Below are positions 29,037 to 51,564 of a DNA stretch of 64,000 nt, one piece after another. Position 1 is the first letter of the stretch. The number at the start of each line of letters is the position of its first letter. This stretch comes from Muraenolepis orangiensis. Taxonomy: Eukaryota > Chordata > Actinopteri > Gadiformes > Muraenolepididae. The DNA lies in contig CM051005.1 in assembly GCA_027704905.1 (NCBI GenBank), forward strand, positions 18,917,652-18,981,651, given 5' to 3'. The position numbers and the translations under genes were made by a program. The notes under the pieces are model-generated. The model saw nothing but the letters and a program-made list of their open reading frames with translations. It did no database searches and was not told the origin of the DNA.

Positions 29037-31201
29037 TTACTCCAACCGAATAGGGGAGCAACAGGAGGTAAAGAAGTTGGCAATTCTACGCATGGCTCTC
29101 CGGAAGCCAGCGCAGCATCCGCCTTTCTTCTTCTTCTTCTTCTTCTTCTCCTCCTCCTCCTCAAGCAGCAGGACATCCCGCTGCAGGTCGGGCGTAGCCA
29201 GGACCTGGTCCTCCAGCACCGGGAGGATATTGGGCAGCAGGTCGGGTGTAGCGGGGACATGCTCCTCGTTCACCGGGAGGACATCCCGCTGCAGGTCGGG
29301 CGTAGCCAGGACCTGGTCCTCATTCACCAGGAGGACATCCCGCTGCAGGTCGGGTGTAGCCAGGACCTGCTCCTCCAGCACCGGGAGGATATCAGGCAGC
29401 AGGTTGGGTGTGGCGGGGACCTGCTTCTCTGCCTCTGTTGACTTCTGAAAAGTATAATAAATGACATGAATTACATTCAAATACTGATGAGACAATTTAA
29501 GAAAGTTTCTTGAGACCGTGAACTATTCCCCCCCCCCAGTGATTAATAAAGTAATGTGAATGATCCTCTTACTGAGGGACTTACGGCTATGTATGTAGCC
29601 ATTGGCTGGTACATCGGCGCCCCCTGCTGGTCAGCCTTCACCATCTCCACCAACTCCTCAGAGAAACTGAACAGGTAACAACAGAAACAACAACACAACG
29701 AAGGCACAATTAAAATGCTGTCGGCAAACAAGTTCAGGAAAACACATGGATAGCAGAACTGCAACTGTGCACATACACACACACAATTTATAGTCTTCAG
29801 AATAACATTTCAAGTTCTGTTAATTATAGTACATTTTTTGTACGTCATCCGTGAGTGGAGTGAAGTCGGCAGTAATGTTTGAGTAACGCTTATGTTTTCA
29901 CAATCAACTCAACTTTACTAATGACTTTTATTTTGAAATCAACATGGAAATGTTGATTTAATGTCAATTTCCCTTCTAAAAAGACATTTATCCCAATTAG
30001 CCCAAGTCCATTTGCATCTCTATATGTGATGTAGCCTCCCAAACTTGGGGAGTATGACGGGTGAGGTACCTTTGGTGGAAGTTGTTGCTGGTGAAGAAGC
30101 TGTGAGCCAGAAGGTCTGAGCAGGTGGCCCTCAGGTGAGGGTCCGTCTGGAGACATGCCTGAAACAGAAGGATAAGGGTAGATCCTCAACACAAAGCTGT
30201 CTACCTATCTGTCTATCATCGGATCTTAGACAGCGGACGTACCACCGGAAGACGGTTGACTGATTTAAAACCTCTTGCTGGATACATACTCTACCAGCTG
30301 AGCCAGCAGGGGGTCACGGACCTTGTACTTCCGCTGTAGGTTCTTGAAGGGCACTTTGGCTGCAGGAACCGCGGTTCCGGGAAAGCGCCTGTGGAATCCT
30401 AGCTCCTGCTTAGCAGTCAAGGGCCCTGGCACTCTGAACACAGTCTTATTTATTTGGTCAAAACTGTCAGAGCCATTAATGAACAGTTTGGCCTTGGCCA
30501 TCGTCATGATGGTGATCCCAATGGCCCAAACATCAACAATTCCTGGAAGAAAAAGAAGGCTGTATAACAACAATACACACGCTTTGAAATGTGTGTGTGT
30601 AGCAGTGCCTTCCGTTGAGGACACTCACGTGGTGTAGAAGGGGTCTCCCACCAGAACCTCCGGGGAACTGTAAGGCAGTGTGCCAACGATGTCGGTCTCC
30701 ACCTGGGGGCGGTCGGGGACCACCACTTGGCACAGGCCCAGGTCCGCCACCTTGACCACGCCGGAGGCGGACACCAGCAGGTTCTCTGGTTTAATGTCCC
30801 GGTGGAGGACCTGATCAAATTAAGAATTATACATGGCTTAGTACCACAATGATTTTATCCAGTGTATTCATTGGCTTTGACCTAATCTCAGTTGATCCAC
30901 TATTACTTTGAGCTTCTGGTATTTACCCTCTGTTATTAGATGTAGTTTGGTGGTATAGTTGACAACATGACAACATGTAAGTGAAGTGAAACAGGTGTCT
31001 TACATTGATGCTGTGGAGGTACTGGACACCACGCAGCATTTGAAAGGCGTACTTCCGCAGCTGCTGACGCTTCAGACCCGATCTGAAGCCCTCCTCCAGT
31101 TCATTAAAGATGGTGTGATCCATGAGATCAAACACACAGTGCAGACACCCACCAAACATGAAATGGGAGAAAACCCGAATCACGTTGTTGTGTCTCAGTG
31201 A
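29037..31201 (-). pseudogene. CDKL2-like protein kinase with repeat-containing tail; probably defective
   Basis: Six exons read on the minus strand: 31201-31004 (SLRHNNVIRVF..., LMDHTIFNELEE, RKYAFQMLRGVQYLHSIN), 30810-30629 (VLHRDIKPENLLVSASGVVK, VADLGLC, IVGTLPYSSPEVLVGDPF), 30542-30290 (DVWAIGITIMTMAKAKLF to PLLAQLV), 30158-30070 (CLQTDPHLRATCSDLLAHSF), 29666-29585 (FSEELVEMVKADQQGAPMY) and 29444-29037 (stop TAA). HRDIKPEN and the LVS-SGVVK spacing resemble CDKL2; the DFG motif is DLG. The final exon encodes five 18-residue repeats (QVLATPDLQRDVL type), an E/K tract and a Cys/Arg-rich end. Problems: no N-lobe exons upstream, a one-base excess at the start of 30542-30290 that gives an early stop, and a lost base at its donor. 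Either a decayed gene or indel errors in the assembly. Confidence 0.68.
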
Positions 31202-31249
31202 CTGTCAGAGAAAAAAAGAAGCATAGAGCAAGTATTTAATGATGCACAT

Positions 31250-31337
31250 TAAGGCCGACCCTGTAATCCACGGTTTCTGGTTGGGATATATCCGAACCGA
31301 CTTGGTCGGAACAACGTCATCTATGCACTTCTTGTGT
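31250..31337 (-). mobile_element. LINE fragment (pre-RT region)
   Basis: Reverse complement reads KKCIDDVVPTKSVRIYPNQK-like peptide pieces, equal to 8855-8930 of the LINE at 7.8-10.1 kb. About 88 bp, immediately upstream of the first kinase exon. Confidence 0.75.
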
Positions 31338-31431
31338 GCGCGTGCGCGTGTGTGCGTGTGTCAGGTGGTCCGTCACCCGCGTGTATTTAGTGGGAGACGC
31401 GGAGGGACCGGAGACAACACAGACTGGAGCC

Positions 31432-33143
31432 ATGACGCCGTACGACAAGCCCCAGCTCCAGAAGCCTTTCAAACTCCGGAAAAGTTTCGGTAAAGCAGCA
31501 GAAACAAGAACAACTATAACCGTGTGTGTTTGAGTGTTACGGGTAAATCATCACTAACTTGTCGGTTCTCAACAGCGACGAGGAAACTGGAGGTGGCGGG
31601 GATCCGGTCCAAGTTCCCCAACAAGATACCGGTAAGAGTAAAAGATGTTAATATCTCATGTGTCGACCAGGTCATGTTACAATCATGTGTCGGCTCATGT
31701 TAATGTATCATATGTGAATTTTAATATTTGTCACATTTGTGTGACATTGTCATGTTTCACTTGGTCATGTTAACTTCTCACCAGGTCATGTGTGATGATG
31801 ATGAATTCATTGGTCATGTTATTATCTTGTATATGTATCACACTAGGTCATGTTGGTATCTCTCATAGATCAGGTCATGTTGTTATCTCTGGCGTGATAA
31901 TATATCTCATGCGTCAGGTGATTATTGAACGGTATCAACGGGAGAATTACCTCCCACCTCTGGACAAGACCAAGTTCCTCGTCCCCGCGGAGCTGACCAT
32001 GACTCAGTTTATCACCATTATCAGGTAGGTCTGATACGCTGTGTTTTAACTCCTGGTTCACTATCAGGTAGGTCTGATACATTGTGTTTTAACTCCTGGT
32101 TCACTATCGGATAGGTCTGATACATTGTGTTTTAACTCCTGGTTCACTATCGGATAGGTCTGATACATTGTGTTTTAACTCCTGGTTCACTATCGGATAG
32201 GTCTGATACATGGTGTTTTAACTCCTGGTTCACTATCAGGTAGGTCTGATACACTGTGTTTAACTCGTTGTTCACTATCGGGTAGGTCTGCTGAAACTGT
32301 TTAACTCCTGTTGTTGTGTTCAGTCTAGATGGTTCTCTTTGCATACCGACTGACTGCAGGCTGATTGTGATCAGCTGGTTCTCGTTAACTCATGACTGGA
32401 GCTGCTGTCCTTGTGGAAAGTTAACATTGTTAAAGCAGTTTAAGAAAGTGAGGCAATGAGAGTCCATCAAGCTAGTCTTTCCATGTCTGCTCGGTGTCTC
32501 TGTGAATACAACTCACAGGTGGAGGAGCTGAGGTTTTTTAAAGTTTGTGCTTGTGTATAAATCTGGTGTTATCATCCTTTGGGTCACACGGTGAGCCCGT
32601 GGAAAACCCTTCAGTGGTAGGTAATGGTGCTTTTTGACTACTATCCATGGTCCCGACAGGCTTTTGAAGATGCGCTATAGATCAGAACACATGTCCTTTT
32701 TGTTGGCCAGGTAGCTGGTTGACTGGATGCCACAGCGACTTGGATTTTTTTTTTGTTGGTTTAAACAAAGTTGGTTTGACATCCAATGAAGCAGCTTAAA
32801 GTATATTCATTTGGATCTGTAATGCATCTTCAAAAGCCGTCGTGACCCCAGAAAGTATGTATAAAAAAAAATGGCGCCATGACTTCCCACAGTGGTTTTC
32901 AACTGGCCTTGTGGTGAGGAGGAGGAGGAGGATGGTGGTAGCACCATCCGGCGGGTCTCAGACGTTCTGCTGTGTCACAGGAACCGCATGGCGCTGCTGC
33001 CCACCCAGGCCTTCCACCTGCTGATCAACAACAGCGGTCTGAGCAGCATAAGTCTCACCATGGCCCAGGTGTACCGGGACCACCAGGACGAGGACGGCTT
33101 CCTGTACATGACCTACGCCTCCCAGGAGATGTTCGGACGATGA
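31432..33143 (+). CDS. map1lc3c: Microtubule-associated protein 1 light chain 3 gamma (LC3C, ATG8 family)
   Basis: Ubiquitin-like autophagy modifier conjugated to phosphatidylethanolamine on phagophores. Four coding exons: 31432-31489 (MTPYDKPQLQKPFKLRKSF), 31576-31631 (ATRKLEVAGIRSKFPNKIP), 31918-32024 (VIIERYQRENYLPPLDKTKF..., ELTMTQFITIIR) and 32981-33143 (NRMALLPTQAFHLLINN to YMTYASQEMFGR, stop TGA). Total is 127 aa and all junctions are in phase. It has the N-terminal helices, the KTKFLVP and LTMTQF core, and the C-terminal Phe-Gly. The PFK-RKS N-terminus and sequence favour LC3C over LC3A/B. Gly126 is the expected lipidation residue, followed by only one residue (Arg) that ATG4 would have to remove. 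A 32-bp tandem duplication begins at the very end of the ORF (see findings). A minisatellite fills the start of intron 3. Confidence 0.95.
32021..32305. repeat. 43-bp minisatellite built on the exon 3 splice donor
   Basis: About 6.5 units of 43 bp (TCAGGTAGGTCTGATAC, TTTTAACTCCTGGTTCACTA). The first unit overlaps the real map1lc3c exon 3 donor (AG|GTAGGT at 32025). Later units carry TCGGATAGG or restore TCAGGTAGG/TCGGGTAGG. Confidence 0.93.
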
Positions 33144-34921
33144 CCTACGCCTCCAAGAAGGTGTTGGGATGAGGACTCAACACCAGTTGTTGTTTTTTAT
33201 AATGTGGTTTAATGTTTGAAATACTGCTAGGTTGCCTTGTTTTCATGTGTAAATATAAAAAAAATATCTATGTAGATAATGTTTTAAAGGATTGAAGTGT
33301 TTTAAAATGGAAGTGGATTAAAATAAATCTCATGTCTTTCAATTTATCTAATCTCCGTGTGACTTTTCTAATCTCTCAATTTACTGGGTGTTGTGTCAAC
33401 CGTTTTAAGATGATTGCTATGAGCTAATCCTCCTGAACGCAAGGACAAGTTTCCTAATGGAAGCAGACTAACGCTCCACTATTTCTTCAGTATACGGTTA
33501 TTGTGTCCATGCAAATCAGTTTGTGCGTATTGAAATGCTTTATTGAAATGTTCTTGTTTCCAGTAAAACTGGTGTAACTCTAACGTGGTGTTAACTAGTC
33601 TGCAGACCTAAAGGTCCTTAATCCATGCTGACCTGTGGACTAATCCAAACTTAATCTTGACCTTTTAACTTTTCTGTTACGCATGATTGGCACTGCAGCT
33701 GCAGGCTTCGGAGGCAATGCATATTTAAAATGATTTGATTTTACAAAAACGATTCCTGCGTTACAATTGAGTTGCGTCCTGTTACCATCTGTTTAATAAG
33801 GCAGTTGGTATGAACTATGTGTAATGACTACACACGCCACTCAAAGGTCTTACTGTGTCACTACACTCTGGGTCACCCTGGGTCTCAACTGTAGCTATAC
33901 CTGTCTGTCCATCCATTCCCACCCTCTGTCTCTGAACCCTTGCTTCAGAGTCCATGATCTGCTGGAATTACAGAAATCTTCGACTGGCTCCATGTGGTCA
34001 CATGATGGGCTGAGCACCGTAGGAATGGGAGGAGGGGTTCTGAGACTGGAACCACTGCTAGTACCCTGGTCTTCAGGTTCTTCTTGGAACCCTCTGAATG
34101 AGATGTGATCGGATAAGCCAGAGGAAAGTTGTGGTGCTTACAACAGTTGTCTAATTAGAAATAAATCTGCTCTTATTTAGAGATTACTGATGTCTGACAT
34201 ATGATGGCCTTTAGAGTCACAAAGAAATACAGAAATGAATATGTAATAAATGACATACAGGGGAATAAAGGAATGGGAGAATGAATAAAAACGAAAATAA
34301 ATAAAGTAAGGGAAAAAAGCCTTTTAAAGGTTTGATAATTATAAATATAATTACACGTAATTAAAAACGTCACAATAGGAAAAACCTACAAACTAATATT
34401 AGCCTAATATTTGTCAATATTGGCCATATTGAGAGTTTTGACCTGTGACCTATAATGAGATGGCGTGTTGACATCTGCTCGCCGACCCCCCCCCCCCACA
34501 CACACACACACTGCAGCAATCATATCATATATGACCTGTCCCACACTCTGCCAGCAGGTGGCAGTGATGCAAAACTCTCGTTGTTGTGTGGCGCTTCAAA
34601 GGAAGACAGACGAAAACTAGTACCAGTTACCCACCAGTGCAAGTTTTACCGTTTTTAATCAGCGACCCGTACTTCCCAGAGAAAGGTAATATACAAGTCA
34701 TACGTTTCACCAATACCTCACGTTGAGCCACATGGATCTATAGTTCCTATATCTTTTAAAATGACACTGATTATTTTCTTCTTCTTGGCAAACGTTTTGT
34801 CTCCAGTGCATCCAGTGGCTAACCTTAACTGTTTCTCTGAGCTAACCAGCCCGTTAAATAAGGCGACAGTCGGTACCGGCAGGTGTCAACCCGGTGTTCA
34901 CAATGCGGTGTGTGTGTGTGT

Positions 34922-34970
<49 letters not shown>

Positions 34971-35277
34971 ACGTGTACGTGTACGCGTAACACCACGACA
35001 CGACACGACGGAACGAGGTCGACTCCGAGCTAGCGTATGTTTCGTAGCCTAGCCGATGGGTGATGTAGCACTTTGGATGCGCAGTTTTAGTTGTGTTTAC
35101 CAAGTGCACTGCCAACCATACGTACATGTCACTTTGAGCTATCTGTAATATTAAAATGTATTAATTAAGTATTATAAATCATTATGGGCTTTATCTTTTT
35201 TGCGTGAGTCATTGACGTGAAATCGGCGCGTCCAACGGTTTTAGCGTAACACTGCCATTTATCGGCGTAGCGGTGGA

Positions 35278-35309
<32 letters not shown>

Positions 35310-35538
35310 CCCCTCTGGCGCCCCCCAGGCAAGGTGCACCTCACACAAATCCCTGCTGTAAATCAATGTAAGCTGTCTGACAGTATTATGGGAATTTGCA
35401 TCTTTGAAACAATACTTTTACCCCGTATGCCTTCATTTTCATTTTTGCGTATGAATTGCACCCTTAAGCCTTTTCGTCACACAGTAACGAACAGAGAGAT
35501 TTGTATCCTGTTGCGTGACTTTGATGTCACCTTTTCAG
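33144..35538. other. map1lc3c 3'UTR and region between map1lc3c and dis3l2
   Basis: 33144-33172 is a duplicated copy of the LC3C 3' coding end. AATAAA at about 33323 is a likely poly(A) signal. 34421-34520 is a repeat unit also found at 38381-38480. (GT)n runs fill 34911-34968 and a (CA)n lies at 35279-35306. A non-coding first exon of dis3l2 may end at the AAAG|GTAATA near 34685; this is inference. No other coding exon seen. Confidence 0.5.
34421..34520 (+). repeat. Dispersed ~100-bp repeat, copy 1
   Basis: TGGCCATATTGAGAGTTTTG, GTGTTGACATCTGCTCGCCG, a C/CA-rich run, and CTGCAGCAA. Nearly the same block lies at 38381-38480. Confidence 0.85.
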
Positions 35539-35553
35539 ACATCTCATCATCTC

Positions 35554-46904
<11,351 letters not shown>

Positions 46905-49130
46905 AGAACCAACGACCACGTAAACCCGCAACCTAGTTGCACTGTATTAAAGAACATTACCAGTACGTTACCACGTGGACCCGCTCTGTTGCCTTGCACA
47001 CGTTTTCTATGTTGTGATGTCGATGTTAGAGACTGTAGGTTAGGACAGATGAACATGTGATGGTTTGACACTGCCACCAAGTTGTAGTTTAGTCGCAGTT
47101 AAACACCGACCCATCTGCCTTTTTTCCGTTCCGGCCTTAATTCAAATTTCACTTTTGCGCGCCAGCTTCTATACACAGTATAAAAGTACACAACTCTCAA
47201 ACCAGAACCTTTATTTTCTAAATTAAACTCATTGTTTTGGCCCAGGTTAACTGATCGCACCTAAACCCCAGTGACTTTTATTTTGTGGGTGGGTGGACCC
47301 CTGCATACCTGTGGAGCGTTGGCCAATCAAGACCCACAGGTTAAACCAGCCTACATACACATACACACACTATTTCAAGACATCTGGTCTAATGTGTGAA
47401 GAAGTTGCATTTGATGTGGACTTGATTCGCTGATTTAGATTGTCCAACTTTTTTTTTTTATGTTCACAAATTGATTTTTAGCGAGCTGTTGGGGAGAGTT
47501 TCTTGATATTTGTGTTTTGAATCGCAGCCTTGTGGTCAAGTGTATGTGCCCATTTACAGTCTGTAAAAAAGAATGTTGATTTATTTCTTGGACATCAAGA
47601 TCCAGGCTGTGCTCAATGTGCTATCAATGTGTTTGTAAATAGACTAATACTAAACAACATTTTCATGAAAACCATGCCACCAAATGTCAAAGGCCTTCTT
47701 TGAAGAATGAATGTATTGACTTTTTGTTTTACTCACTAAATGATTTGATTAATTATAGAATTGACACTTACTGTTAAATTAAGTGTCAACTGTAGTGTCG
47801 ATCTGTTGGATCCTCCAACGACTCACAAGAGATGAAAGACTTAAATTATTTAAAAGCTAAACTATGGTTAAGTATGTCTATTGTGAAGGAAATGCCTTGG
47901 ATGAACCTCAACTTGTCATTTTAACGTCTTCATCTGCTGCTGTAAAGAGGCTTTGAGATTCATGTGAATGTTTGGTTTACCCGAGTCTCATGTATTGCCT
48001 TTTTGTTTTGCTTGTAGCTCAGTGTCTGTGGTAGCGCTGCGCTGTTGTACCTTGTGACCTAATCGATGAGTGGACGTGGTCTTCGTCGATACGTAACACT
48101 TAACTTAACTAAGCGGTTTGGTATAAGTGGTGTGGGTGTGTGTGATGTTAATTTACATTATGACCAGCCACTTCCACTGACAAGCTACTCCCACCGCACA
48201 ATACTTTGACTTATTCCGTTTTTTAATTCTCGAATTCTTCAGTTTTCGATGAGGCATTCGCGTAGCCGTCAAAGATTTGTATTTTTAAGTGCTTTCTTTG
48301 GTTGTTTTTGTTTTTAAACCTCAACACTATGCTCTAATTTGTGATTGAATCTTAAGCAGGAACATTCTTTTGTTTATAAACTGTGGTAAAGACTGGTTAT
48401 TTTTGTATTTATTACATTATTGACCGCTCATCACCGCTTATTTTACAGCTATTTGTGCAGCGCAGTTTTTAAGTATTTTATTTTTTTACCGCTGAAAGAG
48501 AAATGTGTATATACAGTATGTATATTTATAGATCTTTAAAGCTTCAACAATATTTTCATCAGGTTAATTTCAAGTATTTCATTTTCTTTGGTTTTCAAGT
48601 ATGTGGAATTAGTTTCTCTTGAGTTACGCAAAACCAACTGTAACTGTATTAGAATAATTTCACACACCGCAAATGTTTGACTTATCAAATTGACTGATCA
48701 TTAACTGATGCATAAATAAATGGACACCAGTTGTCCTTTGTGGACAAGACTTCTGTCTCTTCGCTTCTCTTCTCTATTGGTGTGTGTCAGTCTTGGAGTA
48801 GAACCTACTAGGAGGGGGACCTCCACTATTTGTCATGAGCAGAATGGTAGTACTGCAATCATAAACATTGATTAAAACCAGTAACATTTTCAGCATTTGC
48901 TGATGCAATGCAATATCTTGAGATGATCTTACTATTGGTTACATACTTTATAGCCAACAATGTACCACCCAACATTGTACTGCACATCCTGCACATGTAT
49001 GTTACAAAGTAAATGAATGGATAGGATTTCCGTTATAGAATTTAAAACCAAAAATGGAAATTAACATAAAACTGTTTATATTGCACTGGATTCCCTTTAA
49101 GAAACTCCTTCTCCATCCAATCCCAGCCAC
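46905..49130. other. dis3l2 3'UTR and flank; no gene seen
   Basis: Unique AT-rich DNA without simple repeats or transposon motifs, in contrast with its surroundings, up to AATAAA at 48715-48720. This fits a long 3'UTR. 48730-49130 is unannotated flank. Confidence 0.5.
46946..46951 (+). terminator. Candidate dis3l2 poly(A) signal ATTAAA
   Basis: ATTAAA 42 bases after the dis3l2 stop. A canonical AATAAA also lies at 48715-48720, at the end of a long AT-rich, gene-free stretch, so a much longer 3'UTR is also possible. Confidence 0.45.
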
Positions 49131-49131
49131 A

Positions 49132-49245
49132 CTGGATACCTGAGCCTGTATCGTGCTCCACCCTGCATACCTGAGCCTGTATCGTGCTCCACCCTGCATA
49201 CCTGAGCCTGTATTGTGCTTCACACTGCATTCATACCTGAGCCTA
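49132..49245. repeat. 31-bp minisatellite (CCTGAGCCTGTATCGTGCT), block 1
   Basis: Three to four units with CCACCCTGCATA centres, just upstream of the LINE at 49246. Related blocks lie at 50310-50600 and 51565-51985. Confidence 0.9.
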
Positions 49246-50310
49246 CGTCAGACTGCTGTTCATTGACTACAGCTCGGAGTTCAACACCATTGTTCCCTCC
49301 AAGTTGGTCCTGAAACTGAGGGACCTAGGTCTGGGCGCCCGCATCTGTAACTGGATTATGGACTTCCTGACGGGCAGGCCTCAAGTGGTGAAGATTGGGA
49401 ACAACATCTCATCCACTCTGGTCCTCAACACCGGAGCACCCCAAGGCTGCTGCCTCAGTCCCCGGCTGTACTCGCTATACACACGACTGTACTGCCACGC
49501 ACAGCAATAGTTGTATTATGAAGTTTGCAGATGACACCACAGTCATCGGCTTGATAAGCAAGGGCGATGAGACGGTGTACAGAGATGAGGTAGTCCGGCT
49601 GAAGCGATGGTGTGAGGAAAACATCCTCGCACTGAATGTCAGCAAGACTAAGGAGCTCATCGTGGACTTCAGGAGCCACCGGGGCACCCACTCCACCCTC
49701 AGCCTGGACGGGACACCGGTGGAAGTCGTCCGCTGCTTCCGTTTCCTGGGACTACAGATTTCTGATGACCTGGCATGGACACGCAACACAGAGGTCATGC
49801 TGAAGAAGGCACACCAGCGCCTCTATGCTCTGCGGTGCCTCAGGAAAAGCGGAATAGGCCAACGGTGGCTAGTGAACTTCTACCGTGGCACCGTAGAGAG
49901 CGTCCTGACGGGTGGCGTCACTGTGTGGTACGGAGACACCACTGCACAGGACAAGAAAGCCATCCAGAGGGTCGTGAGGACGGCAGAGAAGATCATCGGG
50001 TGTGCACTTCCATGCATTGAGGAGATCTTTAGGACCAGATGTCGGAAGAAGGCCATGTCCATCATAAAGGACTGCAACCACCCTGGGTTCCATCTCTTCT
50101 CCCCCCTACCGTCTGGTCGTCGGTTACACAGCATCCGTACAAGGACTACCAGGTTTAAGGATGGTTTTTATCCACAGGCAGTGCACCTACTGAACTGCTA
50201 AGAGTGCTGCCACTTTCACTTTCATAACATAGTCATTGCCATTACACTTACATACTTTGCTGGACTCTGGATCATCACAGTTACTGCACTGTATTCACGA
50301 TGCTGATGCA
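49246..50310 (+). mobile_element. L2/CR1-like LINE, 5'-truncated RT with one frameshift
   Basis: RT pieces: LLFIDYSSEFNTIVPSKL (49252), WIMDFLTGRPQVVKIG, NTGAPQGCCLSPRLYSLYT (49430-49486), then a frameshift, FADDTTVIGLISKGDE (49524), ALNVSKTKELIVDF, FRFLGLQISDDL, RGTVESVLTGGVTVWYGD, LPSGRRLHSIRTRTTRF and a stop at 50201. About 100 bases of 3'UTR follow before the minisatellite takes over. The catalytic FADD motif is intact, but the endonuclease is missing and the frame is broken. Confidence 0.92.
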
Positions 50311-50600
50311 CTACTGCATGTATCGTGCTACACACTAGCTACCTGAGCCTGTATCGTGCTACACACTAGCTACCTGAGCCTGTATCGTGCTACACACTGG
50401 CTACCTGAGCCTGTATCGTGCTACACACTAGCTACCTGAGCCTGTATCGTGCTACACACTGGCTACCTGAGCCTGTATCGTGCTACACACTGGCTACCTG
50501 AGCCTGTATCGTGCTACACACTAGCTACCTGAGCCTGTATCGTGCTACACACTAGATACCTGAGCATGTTTTGTGCGTCACACTGGATACCTGAGCCTCT
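50311..50600. repeat. 31-bp minisatellite, block 2
   Basis: About nine units of GCCTGTATCGTGCTACACAC plus TAGCTACCTGA or TGGCTACCTGA, directly replacing the distal 3'UTR of the LINE. Confidence 0.95.
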
Positions 50601-50739
50601 GTATCGTGCTTCCCGGAACCCTTCCCTCTCTTTACTGCCCTGGACGTCATCGAGTGAGAGATGGTTATCAAGCAGAACTGGATGAACTCTCCCTTCTGAG
50701 CCTTAGTGACCCCTCTGTTGTGTAAACAACTGTTCTTCC

Positions 50740-50810
50740 ACGTCCAGGGGTTCAATCCTCTTTATATATGTAAATAGATAGATATAGATATTTCTATATA
50801 TATATGTGGA

Positions 50811-50849
<39 letters not shown>

Positions 50850-50870
50850 ATATATATATGTGTATATATA

Positions 50871-50917
<47 letters not shown>

Positions 50918-51071
50918 ATGTGTAGATAAGAAACAAACGAGATCAGCTCAGATCAGGAAACACAGATTACAGGAAACCGGAGACTTCTGGTAAAAGCAGG
51001 AGACTTCTTGTAAAAATTAATAATCATAATAATAATTATTCAAATGTGTCAGTGTACAGCACAAGTACAGT
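50740..51071 (-). mobile_element. SINE 3' fragment with (TA)n expansion
   Basis: Starts GGGGTTCAATCCTCTTTATA (reversed SINE end), then a (TA)n-rich expansion at 50795-50910, and ends at the CAGTGTACAGCACAAGTACA block, where the segmental duplication joint falls. Confidence 0.65.
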
Positions 51072-51564
51072 ACACTTCCATGCATTGAGGAGATCTTTAG
51101 GACCAGATGTCGGAGGCCATGTCCATCATAAAGGACTGCAACCACCCTGGGCACCATCTCTTCTCCCCCCTACCGTCTGGTCGTCGGTTACACAGCATCC
51201 ATACAAGGACTACCAGGTTTAAGGATGGTTTTTATCCACAGGCAGTGCACCTACTGAACTGCTAGGAGTGCTGCCACTTTCACTTTCATAACATAGTCAT
51301 TGCCATTACACTTACATACTTTGCTGGACTCTGGATCATCACAGTTACTGCACTGTATTCACGATGCTGATGCACTACTGGCACTCACACACACAAAACA
51401 AATAAACAAAAAACCATACATACATATCATCTATGTCACTTTGCTGCTCTTTTTTTGTATTTTATTGTATATATAATTTTTATTTTCATGGTGTTGTTTT
51501 TAAGATATATACTGCAGGAGGGAATGGGGAGTAAGCGTTCCTATGTACTAAAAATTGTGTATCT
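51072..51564 (+). mobile_element. L2/CR1-like LINE 3' end (duplicated copy)
   Basis: Repeats the LINE from CACTTCCATGCATTGAGG (compare 50006) to the stop and 3'UTR, here complete to TATTTTATTG, GGGAATGGGGAGTAAGCG and GTATCTTGTA. The earlier copy lacks the last ~200 bases. Confidence 0.9.

Noticed and set aside
33824..34108. 95-codon plus-strand frame downstream of map1lc3c
   Set aside because: No recognisable domain, splice context or codon pattern; likely chance.
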